Positions 1 to 12,768 of a DNA stretch of 64,000 nt are shown one piece after another. Within the stretch, counting starts at the first letter, position 1, and each line of letters opens with the position of its first letter. The stretch comes from Neckera pumila. Lineage: Eukaryota > Streptophyta > Bryopsida > Hypnales > Neckeraceae. A model generated the notes under the pieces. It was not told the origin of the DNA. It made no database searches and worked only from the letters and a program-made list of their open reading frames with translations. The DNA lies in contig OZ018409.1 of the NCBI GenBank assembly GCA_963969595.1, forward strand, positions 33,431,282 through 33,495,281. The letters are read 5' to 3'. Both the position numbers and the translations under genes were made by a program.

Positions 1-1280
1 GTGAAATGATTAGCTCCTATATATATTAATATAACAAAATTTGGTTGTGAAATTTAGACTTTGAGATAGTATAGCCTAAACTACAAGAAATAAAAAGCGT
101 AGTCATTTATTTGTGATTTTTTGCACATTACAAATAACATATTTGTATCAAAGAAATATTGTATTAGCAAATTTTTACTAGAACAAATGATGACATCATT
201 AATATGTATAAAATATTTAATTTCAACTATATATATTTTAATTTTATATTTTAATTTTTTTATTCAAAGTATTCAATTTTTGAAGTATCGTTTGATTTAT
301 TGTTTCTTTTTGTTTTATTTTTTCATCAAAAATCAATTGTTTATATCAAAAGCCACAAATGCAAGAAAATTTTTATATACATATTCAAAAACAACTTTCA
401 TTCAATACAAACAATAATTTTCAAAGTCAACAAAATGCCTTCAAATTACCTTCAAAGAATTATTGGTTTCAAAATATCAAAACCAAAGTGTATATCATTC
501 CTAATAGTTTTATCTTGCAAATGCTAAAAGCTTTAAGAGCTTAATGATATTATTTCATCATTGCGTTCAATAGCTTCAAAGAAAATCATTCCAATAGCCT
601 TCATTTGCAGTTGTTTTAGGGTTATTATGCTCCTATTTGTGCTTCTCTTGTAAATGAAGAACCTTTCAAGAAATAAAACACTCAAGCTTATTGCAAGTAT
701 TTTAGAAGCTTATTCAGACATTGGTAGTAGGAGGGCTTTTTGATTTATAAAAATTTTAAAATTTAATTAAATGCTACTATAGATAAATCAATCTGTAAGG
801 AAAGCCATTTGCAAGTAGTGTCAATTTTATTATTGTAGATGTAGGTGAATGCCTAGCATGGTCATCCACCTTTCTTTCATTTTAAAAAATGTATTAACTT
901 TTAAAAATAATTTCAAATTTCAAAAAATCTTCACTTCAAGAATTTTATTTACAAAGTGAGTCAAAATCAATAAATACAATTATTGTTATTAAAAAGACAT
1001 CTAAAACAAAGGATTAGAAAAATCCTACTATTTTTCACCAATGTTTGTTCCACTTGTTTTATGATTGTATAATGTCAATGTCTTTTTACTACTTTATTCA
1101 TTTGACAACCTCAAAATTGATTACAAATAATTGAAATATTCAAAATTAAATACTTTTTGCATTTTTGAAGGGATGTCTTATGCCTTGTTGATCAACACTA
1201 TGCTTTTTTTCTAAGACATTGATGGCGGATTTTATATTGCCATACAAAGCAAATAATAAACTAAATGATATTATATGTAG
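1..1280. other. AT-rich stretch with no recognised gene
   Basis: No exon, RNA gene or repeat is recognised here. Short open frames are AT-rich and resemble no family known to me. Because a DPY30-like exon begins directly downstream at 1281 and lacks its N-terminal part, one or more 5' exons of that gene should lie in this stretch or before the window, but I could not locate them with confidence. Confidence 0.5.
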
Positions 1281-1720
1281 GAGAGAACCGGCATTGTTCC
1301 AATGTTGTTGCAAGGTTTACAACACTTGGCAAAAGCAAGGTAACAATTATCTTCCTTCTTGAACATTCATTTAAAAAAAGAGTAGATATTTAAAATATTT
1401 GTTTAGGACTAAACTTTTGTTGAAAATATAAAACTTTATAATGCAACAACCAACTCTAAATTTTTCTAAAGAAGTTTGTGCCATTTATGTCTCATTTAAA
1501 AGAAACTAGTATAAATAAATTACAAAAAAAATTGTGTCTCAGGCCAAGTGATCCAGCTGAATGGTTGGCAGCATTTTTGCTTAAAAATAATCCACGTAGA
1601 AATATGATAATTACTCCTCCAGTTATACATAATCCCAATGCTAAATCCAATACTAAAACTGAAGCTACACCTGCAATTGAACCTACTATTGAATCCAAGG
1701 TTGATCGAAAGAAAAAATAA
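1281..1720 (+). CDS. DPY30-like COMPASS subunit, 3' part (two exons)
   Basis: Two exons join in frame into a Dpy-30 dimerisation motif. The first is 1281-1339 (acceptor ending in TAG, donor GTAACA), with residues TGIVPMLLQGLQHLAKAR. The second is 1543-1720 (acceptor CTCAG, ends in TAA), with PSDPAEWLAAFLLKNNP. The codon split across the junction (AG+G) restores Arg between the two helices. DPY30 proteins are small; a pair of these helices dimerises and binds ASH2 in complexes that methylate histone H3 lysine 4. After the motif comes a 40-residue Thr/Pro/Lys-rich tail ending in a basic KVDRKKK. The helix 1 - RP-x-x-P - helix 2 layout is seen directly; the COMPASS role is family knowledge. Dpy-30 motifs also occur in flagellar adenylate and nucleoside-diphosphate kinases, so an axonemal protein is an alternative. 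N-terminal exons are not found, so the entry is partial. I see no disabling change. Confidence 0.68.
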
Positions 1721-2209
1721 CGATTAATAAAAGAAAAGCTTTAAGGCTAACTACCACATATGTGTAACTTTAATTCTCTTCAAAGCCAATTTTCATTCAA
1801 TTTGAAGTGTCAGAAGGTTGGTGATGGACATTGTGGATGCATAAGGACATTTTCATCTCTATAAAATGTTGATGGTTTTGTATAAATGTATTAAACTTTT
1901 ATAAAAAAAACTAAAATCAATGGCCCAAATTTATCTTGTGATAAAAATTTTATTGTACAAAAAGTTTGCAATGTTTTTAATAATAATAAATACAATAAAT
2001 AAATGTTTTTGCATTATTAAATGTAGTTGGTGATTGCATTACGCCGTATTAATAAGCTCATAGATTTAGCCCATCATACAGAATTTTAAGTGCTAAATAT
2101 AGATATTATACTTTTGGTGAATCTTAGAGGTTACATTTTTTTGAACTAATTTGACTAAAACCTATAAATGTTTTTTCAAATTAAAGAAAAAACAGTTCTT
2201 AAAAATTTA

Positions 2210-2290
2210 CTCCCTCCGTTTGGAAATAGTGTATCCATTCTCTATAGTGATTGCACTGAGAATGGATGCACTATTTCCAAACGGAGGGAG
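2210..2290. mobile_element. Stowaway-type MITE (81 bp)
   Basis: An 81-bp element is bounded by TA at 2208-2209 and TA at 2291-2292. Its termini are perfect copies of CTCCCTCCGTTTGGAAATAG on opposite strands. The arms extend to 33 bp with one mismatch and enclose a 15-bp loop. The CTCCCTCCGT start and TA duplication are the hallmark of plant Stowaway elements, which are non-autonomous Tc1/mariner derivatives. The near-perfect arms suggest a recent insertion. Confidence 0.93.
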
Positions 2291-5200
2291 TAATAACTAA
2301 CATCTCTACTATAATATAATTGTAAAGTGTTGAAGAAGTTACATACTTTACCTTTTCACCAAGATCTCTACTTCTATAACTCACTTGCCTTCTCTTCCCC
2401 ACATAAACATTAAGTGACTTGTGAAGATGTGTGAGATACACACGGACAAAGCGGCATGTTGATCTCTATATTAATTGAGTTAAAAATATGTCAAAAATTA
2501 GGTAAATAAAAACATAGATGTTGAACCTGTGTTTCTTGTTTTTAATAGTATTTTTATTAACATGTGTCAAACCTACTAGTTGCCTATAGTATTGACCCAC
2601 AAACTCAAAATTTTCCTTCCTAAATAAATAAATTTACATTTGCTTGCATTTGGGCATAAAGCTATAATGAACCTATAATGACCTTTGCAATATATAGTGG
2701 AATTACTCAAACTAGACATGAAGAGTACAATACAATAATTTATTGTGGTAATAAATAAACAAATAAAAAATAACCACAAACCCAAAGTCATATGAGCTTG
2801 ACCAAAATTTAAAAATTCCATTTTAGACTTCAATTAAGCTTTGAAGGTTAAAAAAATTTCATCTAGCAATAAGCAACCTTGGAAGCCGTTTATTTAAAAT
2901 TTGAAGTAATAGTCTTTAAATAAAGAAAAATACAACAACACTAAGCCATAGCTTTTTCTACACACAATTGACACTGCTGTATAAAGTGGTTAGGATTGGC
3001 AAAAAACATTTTTGAAAAAATAGATGTTGGAAATTTTTTAGGATATTGTTGATTTTTAATAAAAATATATGGAAAAAAATCTTTCAACTTTTATTCATCT
3101 TGCAATTTTATTTAATCGCTTAGTAGAAAATATCAATCCTAGCCATTGGATATGGTAGTTTAAGTCTATGCAAACCTATTGTTCCTATCAATTTACGTAT
3201 AGAATGCACAAAAAACCTCCTCTTATGAGAAAAACAACAACCATTAACTTCCAAATTATGCTTTAAAATTAGTATGACTACATTTTTTAACAAATGTTTA
3301 TCAATTGAGACTTCATGTATACTTCATTTTATTTTATTGTTATGAACGTTTAACAAGATTCAATTTGACAAGTGATTTTTTCTTGGTACAAAGTGGTACT
3401 TGTAAAATACTTGATGGCATAATCTTCACCCTATTGGATGCAATATTTCTCAAGATTAAATGTATATAAGTCAATGAAATTTGGTTATTGTATTAAATGG
3501 ATCTAGACTTTATCCAACAAGGCCAAAAATGTTTGACTCCTTTAGTAGAAGATTTTGCAAAACATTTTGTTTTATTTTAAAATTACTCACAATATTTAAT
3601 CAATTACTTATACTTGCCAAATTTAACAAGTGAAGAAGATTCAGCACAAGCTAGCCACCTTGTTTTGGTTTCTTGGCAACATAATTTTTTATCACGGCAT
3701 TGGATTAGGGGGGGATTATTTCTATAAAGGGAATAAATATTAAACCTTGAGTCAAAATTTCAAAATGATTAGTTTAGAATTGATGTTTTAAAGATCCACC
3801 AGGATTGCATTTGGTCATTTAAAATGGCCAAATTATCTTAAAATCTATATCTTTAAGAGCCCAAACAATCTACTCTAGCCTTCTTGATATCCTATTAAAA
3901 TCCCAACTATTGATGAATAGGCTTATACTAATCCTGAACTTGTTTGTAATCCTCACCAATTAAATCCTCAAACCTACTAAGAAATTTAAGTCATCAACTT
4001 CTAAATATGATTAACCCTCAATCAAACAACCATTCAAATATAAAGTTGCAAGAAACACTAAGACTTCTATCTATTTGTACATTTGAATGTTTAAAAAGTA
4101 AAAAAAAAACTTCTCCATTTCACTTATAAATGACTTGCATTATAATAATGTTTATGAACTTTGGAGCTTATAGACTAGAAAGATGCAACAATTAACCAAA
4201 GAACTTTCATTTAGAAGGAAAGTAAGGGAATTTACTTATCCATAAAAAAAATTTAGAATAATTATATGGTTGAAAACCATGACACTTGCTATTTCATATA
4301 ATTTTTCAAATAAAGGTTAGATTCAAGGGAAAATGAAGTATGTGATGAAGCATTGCTTTGGTGTTTTAATTTCATAGTTCAAGTGTTGAATTTTTATCCC
4401 AAGGTTTGAAAGTTTTTTTTTATATATAATTTGATCAACTATAGAGGGTTATATTGCCTCATACTTTTGAACTACTAATTGTTTTTTTATATATACTGTT
4501 AGATTTTCACATAGACATTCATTAGATGGAAAATGTCAATTATTTTTGAACTACTAATTATTATTGGTTTGGACTAAACACAAGTTGTAGGTGCTAGAAA
4601 AGTTTGTGAAACTCATTAAAGTACAATCATATGTGAATTTCATATATAAAATAGGCTTTGGTTATTCTTTGCATTGCTAGTGATTTTTGACTAAAGGTTT
4701 TGGAGCCTTATTTTGGGATTGGTAGACCTTGGCAATGGAAATTTTCAAATAGACATTCATCAGATTCTGATTGGCAATCACATTTTTATTGATATCTTTG
4801 GGTTGTTCATTTCTAATTTTATGTTTTATATAGAAAAAATTCTAAAATATTGACTTGCAATTTTGAAGAATGAATTTGGAGTCATAGAGTGTTGATTTTC
4901 TAATTTTAGAATGATACAATAAAAAAAAATGCACCATGATGTTTAACACTACAATATAAACCTATGGAGAGCTTTTCAAAATAATTTAGCATCAATTGTA
5001 TTTGCTATGATTGTTTCACTTTTTATTCAAAATTTCATAGTAATTTCAAAAGAAAACCCAAAATGTCAAACTTTTACAATTAATAGAAGACATATATTTA
5101 TATCTCCAAAAAATCACATTTATAGATTCATACAAAATGTATTAATTGTGGGTTTGACTTTTGAAGACTAAAAGTCTCTAAATTTGAGCTAGTATAGAAA

Positions 5201-7660
5201 TCTTGGCAATTGTGAAGTCATTATGCTAGACTTTGGAGGTGTATGTTGACCAATAGCTATTGTTGAGCTTCATACTTGTCAACAAAAAATCCCAAAGATC
5301 CAATACCTATGGTTGCAAAGTGGACCCCTTTAACTCTCATATTTATTAAATCCAAATTCCAATCCAAAATCTAATGGCTTTTGTTTTAAAACTAATTTAA
5401 CCCCAAAGGTTTCCATTGGTTCCTTCAAAAAACTTTTCAATTCTTTCAATTGAAAAGACAATTTTTTAGAGATTCAAATTTAGTCAAATGACTTTGAAAT
5501 TCCATTATTTTTGTTGTGCTTCAAAATTTTGTTGTCTTCATCTTCCCTTTATTCCACTATCTTCTGTAATTACAAAAATTGGTGATTAACTACGCCCCTC
5601 CCCTCCAAAAAAACAAGAGCCGTCAATTGTTAACATAACTTATTTCCTCCCCCTTCTTATCTAACATTGATCTTGGATACAAATATGGATACAAATATGG
5701 ATACAAAAACGGTTTAGGGATACGATAAGATACGGATATTACTACGAGATATAACATACAAAAACAGAAATGATATCCAGTGGATACGGGCTCATATCCC
5801 ATATTGTTTGCAACTAATCCCAGCTTCCTGGAATTACAAACAGGAAGGGAGAGTCAGGTTAATTTAAATCAACTTAATTAAATTACAAATTGAATGAGGG
5901 GGTAATAAATATAAAAAATGAAAAATTAACCAAGTGGGAGGTCTTTTGAGTGATTGAGGGGTGGGTGCATTTCAACCTTGTCCCTCACTATCCACTCAAA
6001 AGATAGCCTCCAATTCCACTATCTTTTTAGTTTTGACTCAAACATCCCCTCATGGCTACAAAAATCGCAATAGTCACTCCAAAAATTGGCTAAACCAACT
6101 TAAAGTTTATCCCTAGAATTTTATAGCAATTTGATATTTGGATTTATAACTATGGAGTTTAGATACAATATTCTAATTTTTGAATGACACAATAAAAAAA
6201 TTCACTCTATGATATTCTTCATTAGATTATAAACCTAATACTAATTCTTCTAATCTTTCAAGCATCAATTGCATTTGACATGAGTTCTTTTACTTTTTAT
6301 CCAAAAATTCATTGTACTTTCAAATTTATACAAAAAAATGCAAATATTTAGAATAAATGGATCTTTCTAAGAATGTGATTGTACTGTACATTTGATCTTT
6401 CTAAGATTAATGTACTTGGAAACAAGATTAAAATAGTTTCAACTAATATACTTGTGTCATTGACTTGTTAATCTTGATATTGCAATAAATCATTCAATAT
6501 TTTGCAATTTGAACTTATAAGATGAAGAAATTTGACTTGTTAGAGTTTTATCCAAACTTGAGTGAAATCGATTTGGACCTATAATGTCAAAGTTATAGCA
6601 AATCAAAATGGAAATTTAAACCACAAAAATTGTTAGATGACTTGCATGATTATATGTATGTTTGGAATTTTTACTTTAAGTCACGTAATTCTTAGTCAAT
6701 TGATTGAAAATTACCAAGATATCTTATTAATTGAATGAAAATTGCCAAGGCAATATATTACTTTAATAGAGAGATGGTTGAATCACCTAGATTTATGTAA
6801 TTTATCATAAATTTATCAATTTGGACATTGTTTTCTTGTAGTGATAATTTTAACATAAAAAAGTTTTAGATAATAAAGAATATGAGGCCTACATTAGACT
6901 ATAGTTTAGCTACAAACTCATCCCATAATCCGTGCTTAAAATTCTCATGAAATTTATTCTATAAGACAACAATCCAAAAAAACTTAATTGCCTTAATTTT
7001 GAAAACAAAAGAACAAAGCTTAATTTCTAAAATTACTTTGTATTTAGAGGGCGAAACAACTTGAAAACAACCCCTCCCCATAAACTTGATGGAAAAGCAA
7101 TATTCACTTTTTTTTCAACAATTTAATTGGTACTTCTTCTTCTTATCTTATTTTTGCAAGTGTCCTCAAAATTTCAAAGTTTAAAGAACTATAATCTATG
7201 ATATTATAACAATCAAAGTTTATGCAAAAGTTTTTTTTTGCATGTACCCAAGGTGTCAATTTTTTCTTTAGTGATTTAAAACTCTATTTTCCTCGTTAGA
7301 TGTTGTGCAATTTGAATGTTGTCAGAGGTAATGAAGTTAGATGTGTGCATGCCAAATTGTGGAATCATTTGGTGCCTAAAACTTACCAAAAAAAATCATG
7401 AATCATTGTTGTTTTGATAAAACTCTAATTCCTCTCAATAAACTTTTTAGAGGCAATTTTTATACAATTTTTTATTTTCATAGAATTCATTCAAGCCGCA
7501 TGTAGGTAATATAATGCACTATATAGCATTATAAGAAACTCAAATTTTCCAAAGAAATGTTGTGATTTTTAGGTCAAAGTATAAAGACCATTACTATCCA
7601 AGATACATCCTAATAAAATGGGTCCCTTGGCTTCCATGCCATCACCCATAATAAAGATTT
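2291..7660. other. AT-rich intergenic DNA, no gene seen
   Basis: No coding exon is recognised in this 5.4-kb stretch. Only minor structure is visible: a short tandem of GGATACAAATAT units near 5674-5715, a small inverted repeat at 5942-6003, and many A and T homopolymer runs. It probably represents decayed repeat DNA. Confidence 0.55.
5942..6003. repeat. Small imperfect inverted repeat
   Basis: TCTTTTGAGTG at 5942 is mirrored by CACTCAAAAGA ending at 6003, with partly matching GAGGG/CCCTC blocks between them. The arms are about 20 bp with indels. It could be a tiny MITE or a chance hairpin; no target-site duplication was identified. Confidence 0.4.
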
Positions 7661-7669
7661 CCAAGACTA

Positions 7670-8130
7670 AACTAGGATTTGATGGAATGATAGAAATCCT
7701 TTGTGTCAACATAATGAATAATAGTCCTTTATGTCTTTTATACCATTGGATTGAACAATAACCTGAGTTCCATCCCATTGCCTACGATAGAGGCTACAAA
7801 GATGGGGATGGGGTTTGATGGGATGGTAGTAATCTTTTGTGACCTTCATGCCAATTTATTGAATAGTATTTTTGACCTCCATCTTTTTAGCTACAGTTTG
7901 ATGGAATGATGGTAATCAATTGAACCAATGTATTCAATAGTAATCCTTTGTGTCCTTTATGCTACTTAGATACTAGATAGGTTGCAGAGACAAAGATGGA
8001 GTTTGACGGGATGATAACTCTTTGTGCATTTTATGCAAGTGGATTGAATAGTGACCTCAACTCCCATCTTTTAAGCCACAATAAAATAGAATGGAGTTTG
8101 ATGAGATGTTGATAACCCTTTGTATTATTG
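7670..8130. repeat. Irregular tandem repeat (80-140-bp units)
   Basis: The phrase TTTGATGGGATGRTAGTAAT, followed by CTTTTGTG, recurs at about 7678, 7816, 7897, 8002 and 8095. Between copies are recurring phrases such as TTGAATAGTGACCTC and CCATCTTTT. Unit spacing varies (about 138, 81, 105 and 93 bp), so this is a decayed minisatellite rather than a regular satellite. It has no coding potential. Confidence 0.6.
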
Positions 8131-8170
8131 ACATGAACAATAATCTTTTGTGCCATTGGAGGATTTGGAG

Positions 8171-10842
8171 CTAAATCCATTTATTCTCCATTTTTTTCAA
8201 GTTGACAAACCTTTAATAGACTTGGCAAACCTTTGAGTGTAAGAATGCTCGGCAGCCTCAACTAAACATGGGCATTGACTACACCTTCAAGCCTTTGTAT
8301 TTAGGGGGTTGTCTTCTATTTGACATCAAATTCACAAAAGATGTCATATCTTCTTCGAAAATAAATAAAATTCTATGAGTTTTAAAACACTGAAAGTATT
8401 CAAATTTATTAGTATCCATACATTTTTACAAAATGTTCTTGCAAAATTTGAGACATTCATTCATTTGGTTGCTTTATTTTGAAAAAAAATCCAAAGTGGG
8501 CTCTTGGATCCTTTAAGGGTTAAAGTATCAAGCTTAAATAATGACTCAATTGTTTGATCATAGAAAAATCCAACTGCTTAGAGTGAGTCTATTTGCACCT
8601 GAGGGATGACTATCTATTCAAGTGGCAGCCTCTCATCAAAATGGAAGGTTCTTCCAAACATTGTGGGACTCAAAAAGGTTCTTTAAAATTTTATTTTTTA
8701 TTAATAGAATGTTTTTAAAAACCTTTTATGACTCAAAGAAGGTGTTTTATAACAAAGTTCTTAAAAAACTTCTTTGTTTTGGATACTAATTCTATTTTGA
8801 ATCATCCATCTTGCAAAGATAAAAGTGTGCCCTGATGTTGCCATAGTGAAAATAAAAGTAAAAGTAATTTTCAAAATTTTTAATTCAATAAAAACTTCAA
8901 AATTCAATAACTTTCACATCATAGGTCTAAACAGCACAAAACAAAGCCGTGTATCCCTCTTTGCAAACACCTTTCCTACAATACCAAGTATGCAACCAAG
9001 GGACGTATGGTCCTAAAGATCTCACTGTAATAAACAAAACAAAACAAAACAAACAACCTAATTTCAGGCATCAATTCTAAGTCAAATTTAGGTGATTATC
9101 TTATTCAAATTGGAGTTGTTTCTATAATTCACATTTAATTACACACTTGCTATAATAGCTAAAGATGGCCAAGTATAATTGATGTAAATTCATCAATAAT
9201 TTTCATCTATCAAGATGCATAGAGGCTATAAAGGATTTCCATGAGGTCTACATTGCATATTATGCTTGATCTAAATGCATGACATTTAATGGTTGTATTG
9301 CATTAGAAGAGATTTGGGGCCATTAGAAGACTGCAAGTTATCTTGCGTACCCAGATTGTGAGAACGCAGGATAATTGTTGGCTGATGTGGTTGAGATAGT
9401 GCCACGTCATTTTCAAAAAAAAATAAAAAAAATTCTTTTTTTTTGTTTAGAATGGTAATTTTTCTTTTTTCTTTTTTTTGAAAAAAAAATTGATAGCCTG
9501 TACCACTGTTCACAAGGTTTGTCCAGATTGCGAAATGGGCCTGAAACGGCCCTCTAGAGGCTCCAAATCTCCCCTAATGACATATAAACTTTGACTATAG
9601 ATTGCAAAAATTAAATTTTAGTAAATTTGATATGTAATTTAATGTTGCAAAATTCTTGAAAATGTGAATTCAAAAAAAAATTGAACATAAAAAGTGTCCA
9701 CCTGTATAAATCTATTGACCACTACAAATTTGAAAATGGTAAAAACAACATTTAACAACATTAACAACAGAAATTCTACCAATATTAACAACAAACATTT
9801 GAGAATGGTAAAAACAACATTAACAACAAAAATTCTACCAATATTAAAATGTAAAATATTAAATATTTTATAACATCAACTAGCTTTTCAAAGTTCATAA
9901 TTTTATCTAAAACACATCAACCTATAGTAATTCACAATTTGCAATTGCTAATACATGACAATACAATAGAATAGTTAGTTGAGAATAGAGCATTACCTAC
10001 CGGATTCTTCTATATCAAATACAAAAAAAACATACTCAATGAAAAATAGGGCTTCGCAAACCTAAAATCTAAGAAAAAGAATACCTAAGATATGTGCACC
10101 AATAATTATCATTATTTAAAAAATGACACCTACAATTGGACCAAAAAATGACATTGAAATGTGAATCTTGATAATTCAAGATATATATAATTAGAACACA
10201 ATAGCATAAGTGAACATGTTGTCAATTTTTTGTACACCTATAAGCAATACTTTGAAATTTCATAACTTATGCATATGATGACCACATTGTAATGCATTCT
10301 AAAGTGAGATGGAATATTCTTTCACTTGCATATTAAGAATATTTTATATTTTACAAGAGTTAGATCGAACTTCTATGTTGTGTTGGAATTGGAAATGAAT
10401 TTTAGAGTTCTCCAAATTGGGAATTGTCTATGTCAAGTTTCATGATGCTTTTTCTTCTATGTGAGTAGGGAGGGACTACATTCTAGGAGTAGCTTTACCT
10501 TTTTGTCATACTAAAACCAACTAGAATGTTCAAATTGAATGTTATAAATAGTCTTCTAGAAGTCAAATATTGCTCCCTAGCTTTTCATGATGAGCCTTCT
10601 CTAAAAAACTTACTCGCTAATTTTGATGATGGTTCTAATTTTTTTGTTGTGCAATTACAAATTACTATATACAACACATTGTATAGCCACTCCTACCATT
10701 CAAAACATCAATCAAAATTGATACAAGAGGTGCAAAAACACCCTCTTAAAGAACAAAGAATTAGTAATCAAGCGGCTATTACTCTACCAAGAGAGAATCC
10801 AAGAGTACACATGCATTCAAGAGAAAACTCAAAGCTTTATAA
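8171..10842. other. AT-rich intergenic DNA, no gene seen
   Basis: No gene is recognised. A direct repeat of about 65 bp lies at 9730-9846; it carries GAATGGTAAAAACAACATTA followed by an AAATTCTACCAATATTA phrase, twice. Dense poly-A and poly-T runs lie at 9413-9490. A 107-codon open frame at 10526-10849 has no recognisable domain and is not called. Confidence 0.5.
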
Positions 10843-11096
10843 TCTCTAAAGGACCAAACGGCATTTTTTGGCAACATAGCAATTTTGGGTAGCTCACTAC
10901 AAATGGAAATTTTATTTATTTTCTTTGAAATTTTCAGACAACATGTGCCCAAGGAACAACTTTAAGATCCAACAATTTTCATAACTTTTGACTGCATGGT
11001 TAAAAAGTTATTATATGATATGTAATTTTCACTAAAGCAGCTCAAAAAATTCTTTAAAAACCACCTTTTTTAAGAAATAAAAATTTGAAATTGATT

Positions 11097-11097
11097 T

Positions 11098-11171
<74 letters not shown>

Positions 11172-11180
11172 CATATATAT
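11097..11180. repeat. (TC)n-(TA)n microsatellite
   Basis: A compound microsatellite: mainly TC dinucleotides with a few TA interruptions from about 11097 to 11162, passing into TATATATACATATATATACATA. It lies inside the first half of repeat A. At the equivalent place other family members carry a short TATATATA tract, so the microsatellite probably expanded from it. Confidence 0.85.
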
Positions 11181-11298
11181 ACATAGAAACCTTTAAATCA
11201 TTCCATTTTGATTAATGAGATGGAAGTTACGAGGAGTTCTAGTTTGCGGGTAGTTATGGAAACCTCAATTTAAAATAAATTTGAAGTCCTTTATTTAA

Positions 11299-12225
11299 CC
11301 CCTAAAGGTCAAGACTATGTTTTCACCAAAAAAGCTTCAAAATTGCCATTTCTAGTACAAGCACCAAATTTTAGAAAAAAACATTTTTGGACACATGTAA
11401 TCATAATAGGATCTTGTAGTAAGATGTTTGAGAACATGTGAAAAAATTTCAGAATTTTCTACCTTGTAGCTTGCAAGATATTAGCATTTGAATTGACAAA
11501 GACCCTTTTTTTGGCCTTGTGAAAAAATGGGCAACTGCACTTCACAAGGTCACATTTGTATGAAAAAATGTCTAAAATGGTGGATACTCTTTGGATTCAT
11601 TCTTCAAAGCAAGTTGGATGCATGCTTGAAAAATTTTAGATCATTTGAAATCGTACCATATAGGGAAAAAATCGTAAGTAGAGGGAAGCAGAGAATGATT
11701 CAAAACACTAAATTGTTAAGAATTTACTTATGGAATTGAAAAATGTCAATCCCAAGAGTTGGAAATGTTGTAATAAACAATCTACATCCTAAGCTTTTAT
11801 TTTTCAAAAGATATTAAAAATTAAATTAAATAAAGGACTTCAAAGTTTATTTTAGAGTAGGAAATCCATAATTGCCTGCAAACTAGAACACCTCATACTT
11901 TTCATCTCATAAATCAAAATGGAATGATTAAAATCTTTCCACTTATATATAAATCTAGAAAATCAATTTCATATTTTTATTTTTTTTAAAAGTGATTTAA
12001 AAAAAAAAATTGAACTGCTCACCGACCGTTGAAAATGACGTATCATCCAATAGCTTTTTAACCATATGGTCAAAAGGTTTGAAAATTGTTGGGCCTCAAA
12101 GCTACTCCTCGGGCATGTAATGTGTAAATTTTTCAAAGAAAAAAAATAAAATTTCCATTCGTAGTTTGTAGTGAGCTGCCCAAATCGCTATGTTGCCAAA
12201 AAGACGCCATTTGGTCCTTTAGGGG
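11299..12225 (+). mobile_element. TTAA-family repeat B (927 bp, nested in A)
   Basis: A complete forward copy with left terminus CCCCTAAAG at 11299 and right terminus CTTTAGGGG ending at 12225. It is flanked by TTAA at 11295-11298 and 12226-12229. The flanks outside the TTAAs (CTTTGAAGTCCTTTAT and CTCAATTTTCAATATTTT) join into the uninterrupted phrase found in reverse complement in copies D and H around a single TTAA (31125-31145; 41985-42005). This shows directly that insertion duplicated TTAA. No coding frame is present. Confidence 0.87.
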
Positions 12226-12768
12226 TTAACTCAATTTTCAATATTTTTTGAAAGAGAATGAAAAAATTGGATGTAGTTTGTTTATTACAACATTACAACC
12301 ATTGGGATTGGTATTTTCAATTCCATAACTAAATTCTTAACAATTTAGTGTTTTGAATCATTCTCTACATTTTTCTACTAACTATTTTTTTCCTATATGT
12401 TGTACAATTTTAAATGATCTGAAATTTTTCAAGCATGCATGTAGCCAACTTGCCTAGAAGAATGAATCCAAAGATACACCACCAATTTGGACATTTTTTC
12501 ATACAAATGTGACCTCGAGAAGTGCAACTGCCCAAATTTTTGCAAGAACAAAAAAAGGATTTTTGTCAATGTAAATGCTAATATCTTACAATCTACATGG
12601 TGGAAATTTCTGAATTTTTTTCCACATCTTGTCAAACTAGCGTACTATAAGATCCTATGGTTATATATGTCTCATTTTTTTTTCTTCTAAAATTTGGCAT
12701 TTAATTCTAGAAATGACAAATTTAGAGTATTTTTGGTGGGAACATAGCCTTTGAACATAAAGATAAAT

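Larger units (their letters stand above)
10843..12768 (-). mobile_element. TTAA-family repeat A, split by nested copy B
   Basis: This is an older, reverse-oriented copy of the TTAA/CCCCTAAAG family. It starts at a degenerate terminus (TCTCTAAAGGACC at 10843) and runs to 11294, resumes at 12230, and ends around 12768 in a decayed terminus. The interior matches the other copies: the phrases on GTTGTAATGTTGTAATAAAC, AATTCCATAA and the cytidine-poor tail are shared in reverse complement. Copy B (11299-12225) sits inside it at an internal TTAA. There is no transposase-like frame; it is a non-autonomous element. The right limit is approximate. Confidence 0.7.

Noticed and set aside
10526..10849. 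107-codon open frame
   Set aside because: No recognisable domain, AT-rich composition like its surroundings, and it ends at the TTAA repeat boundary.
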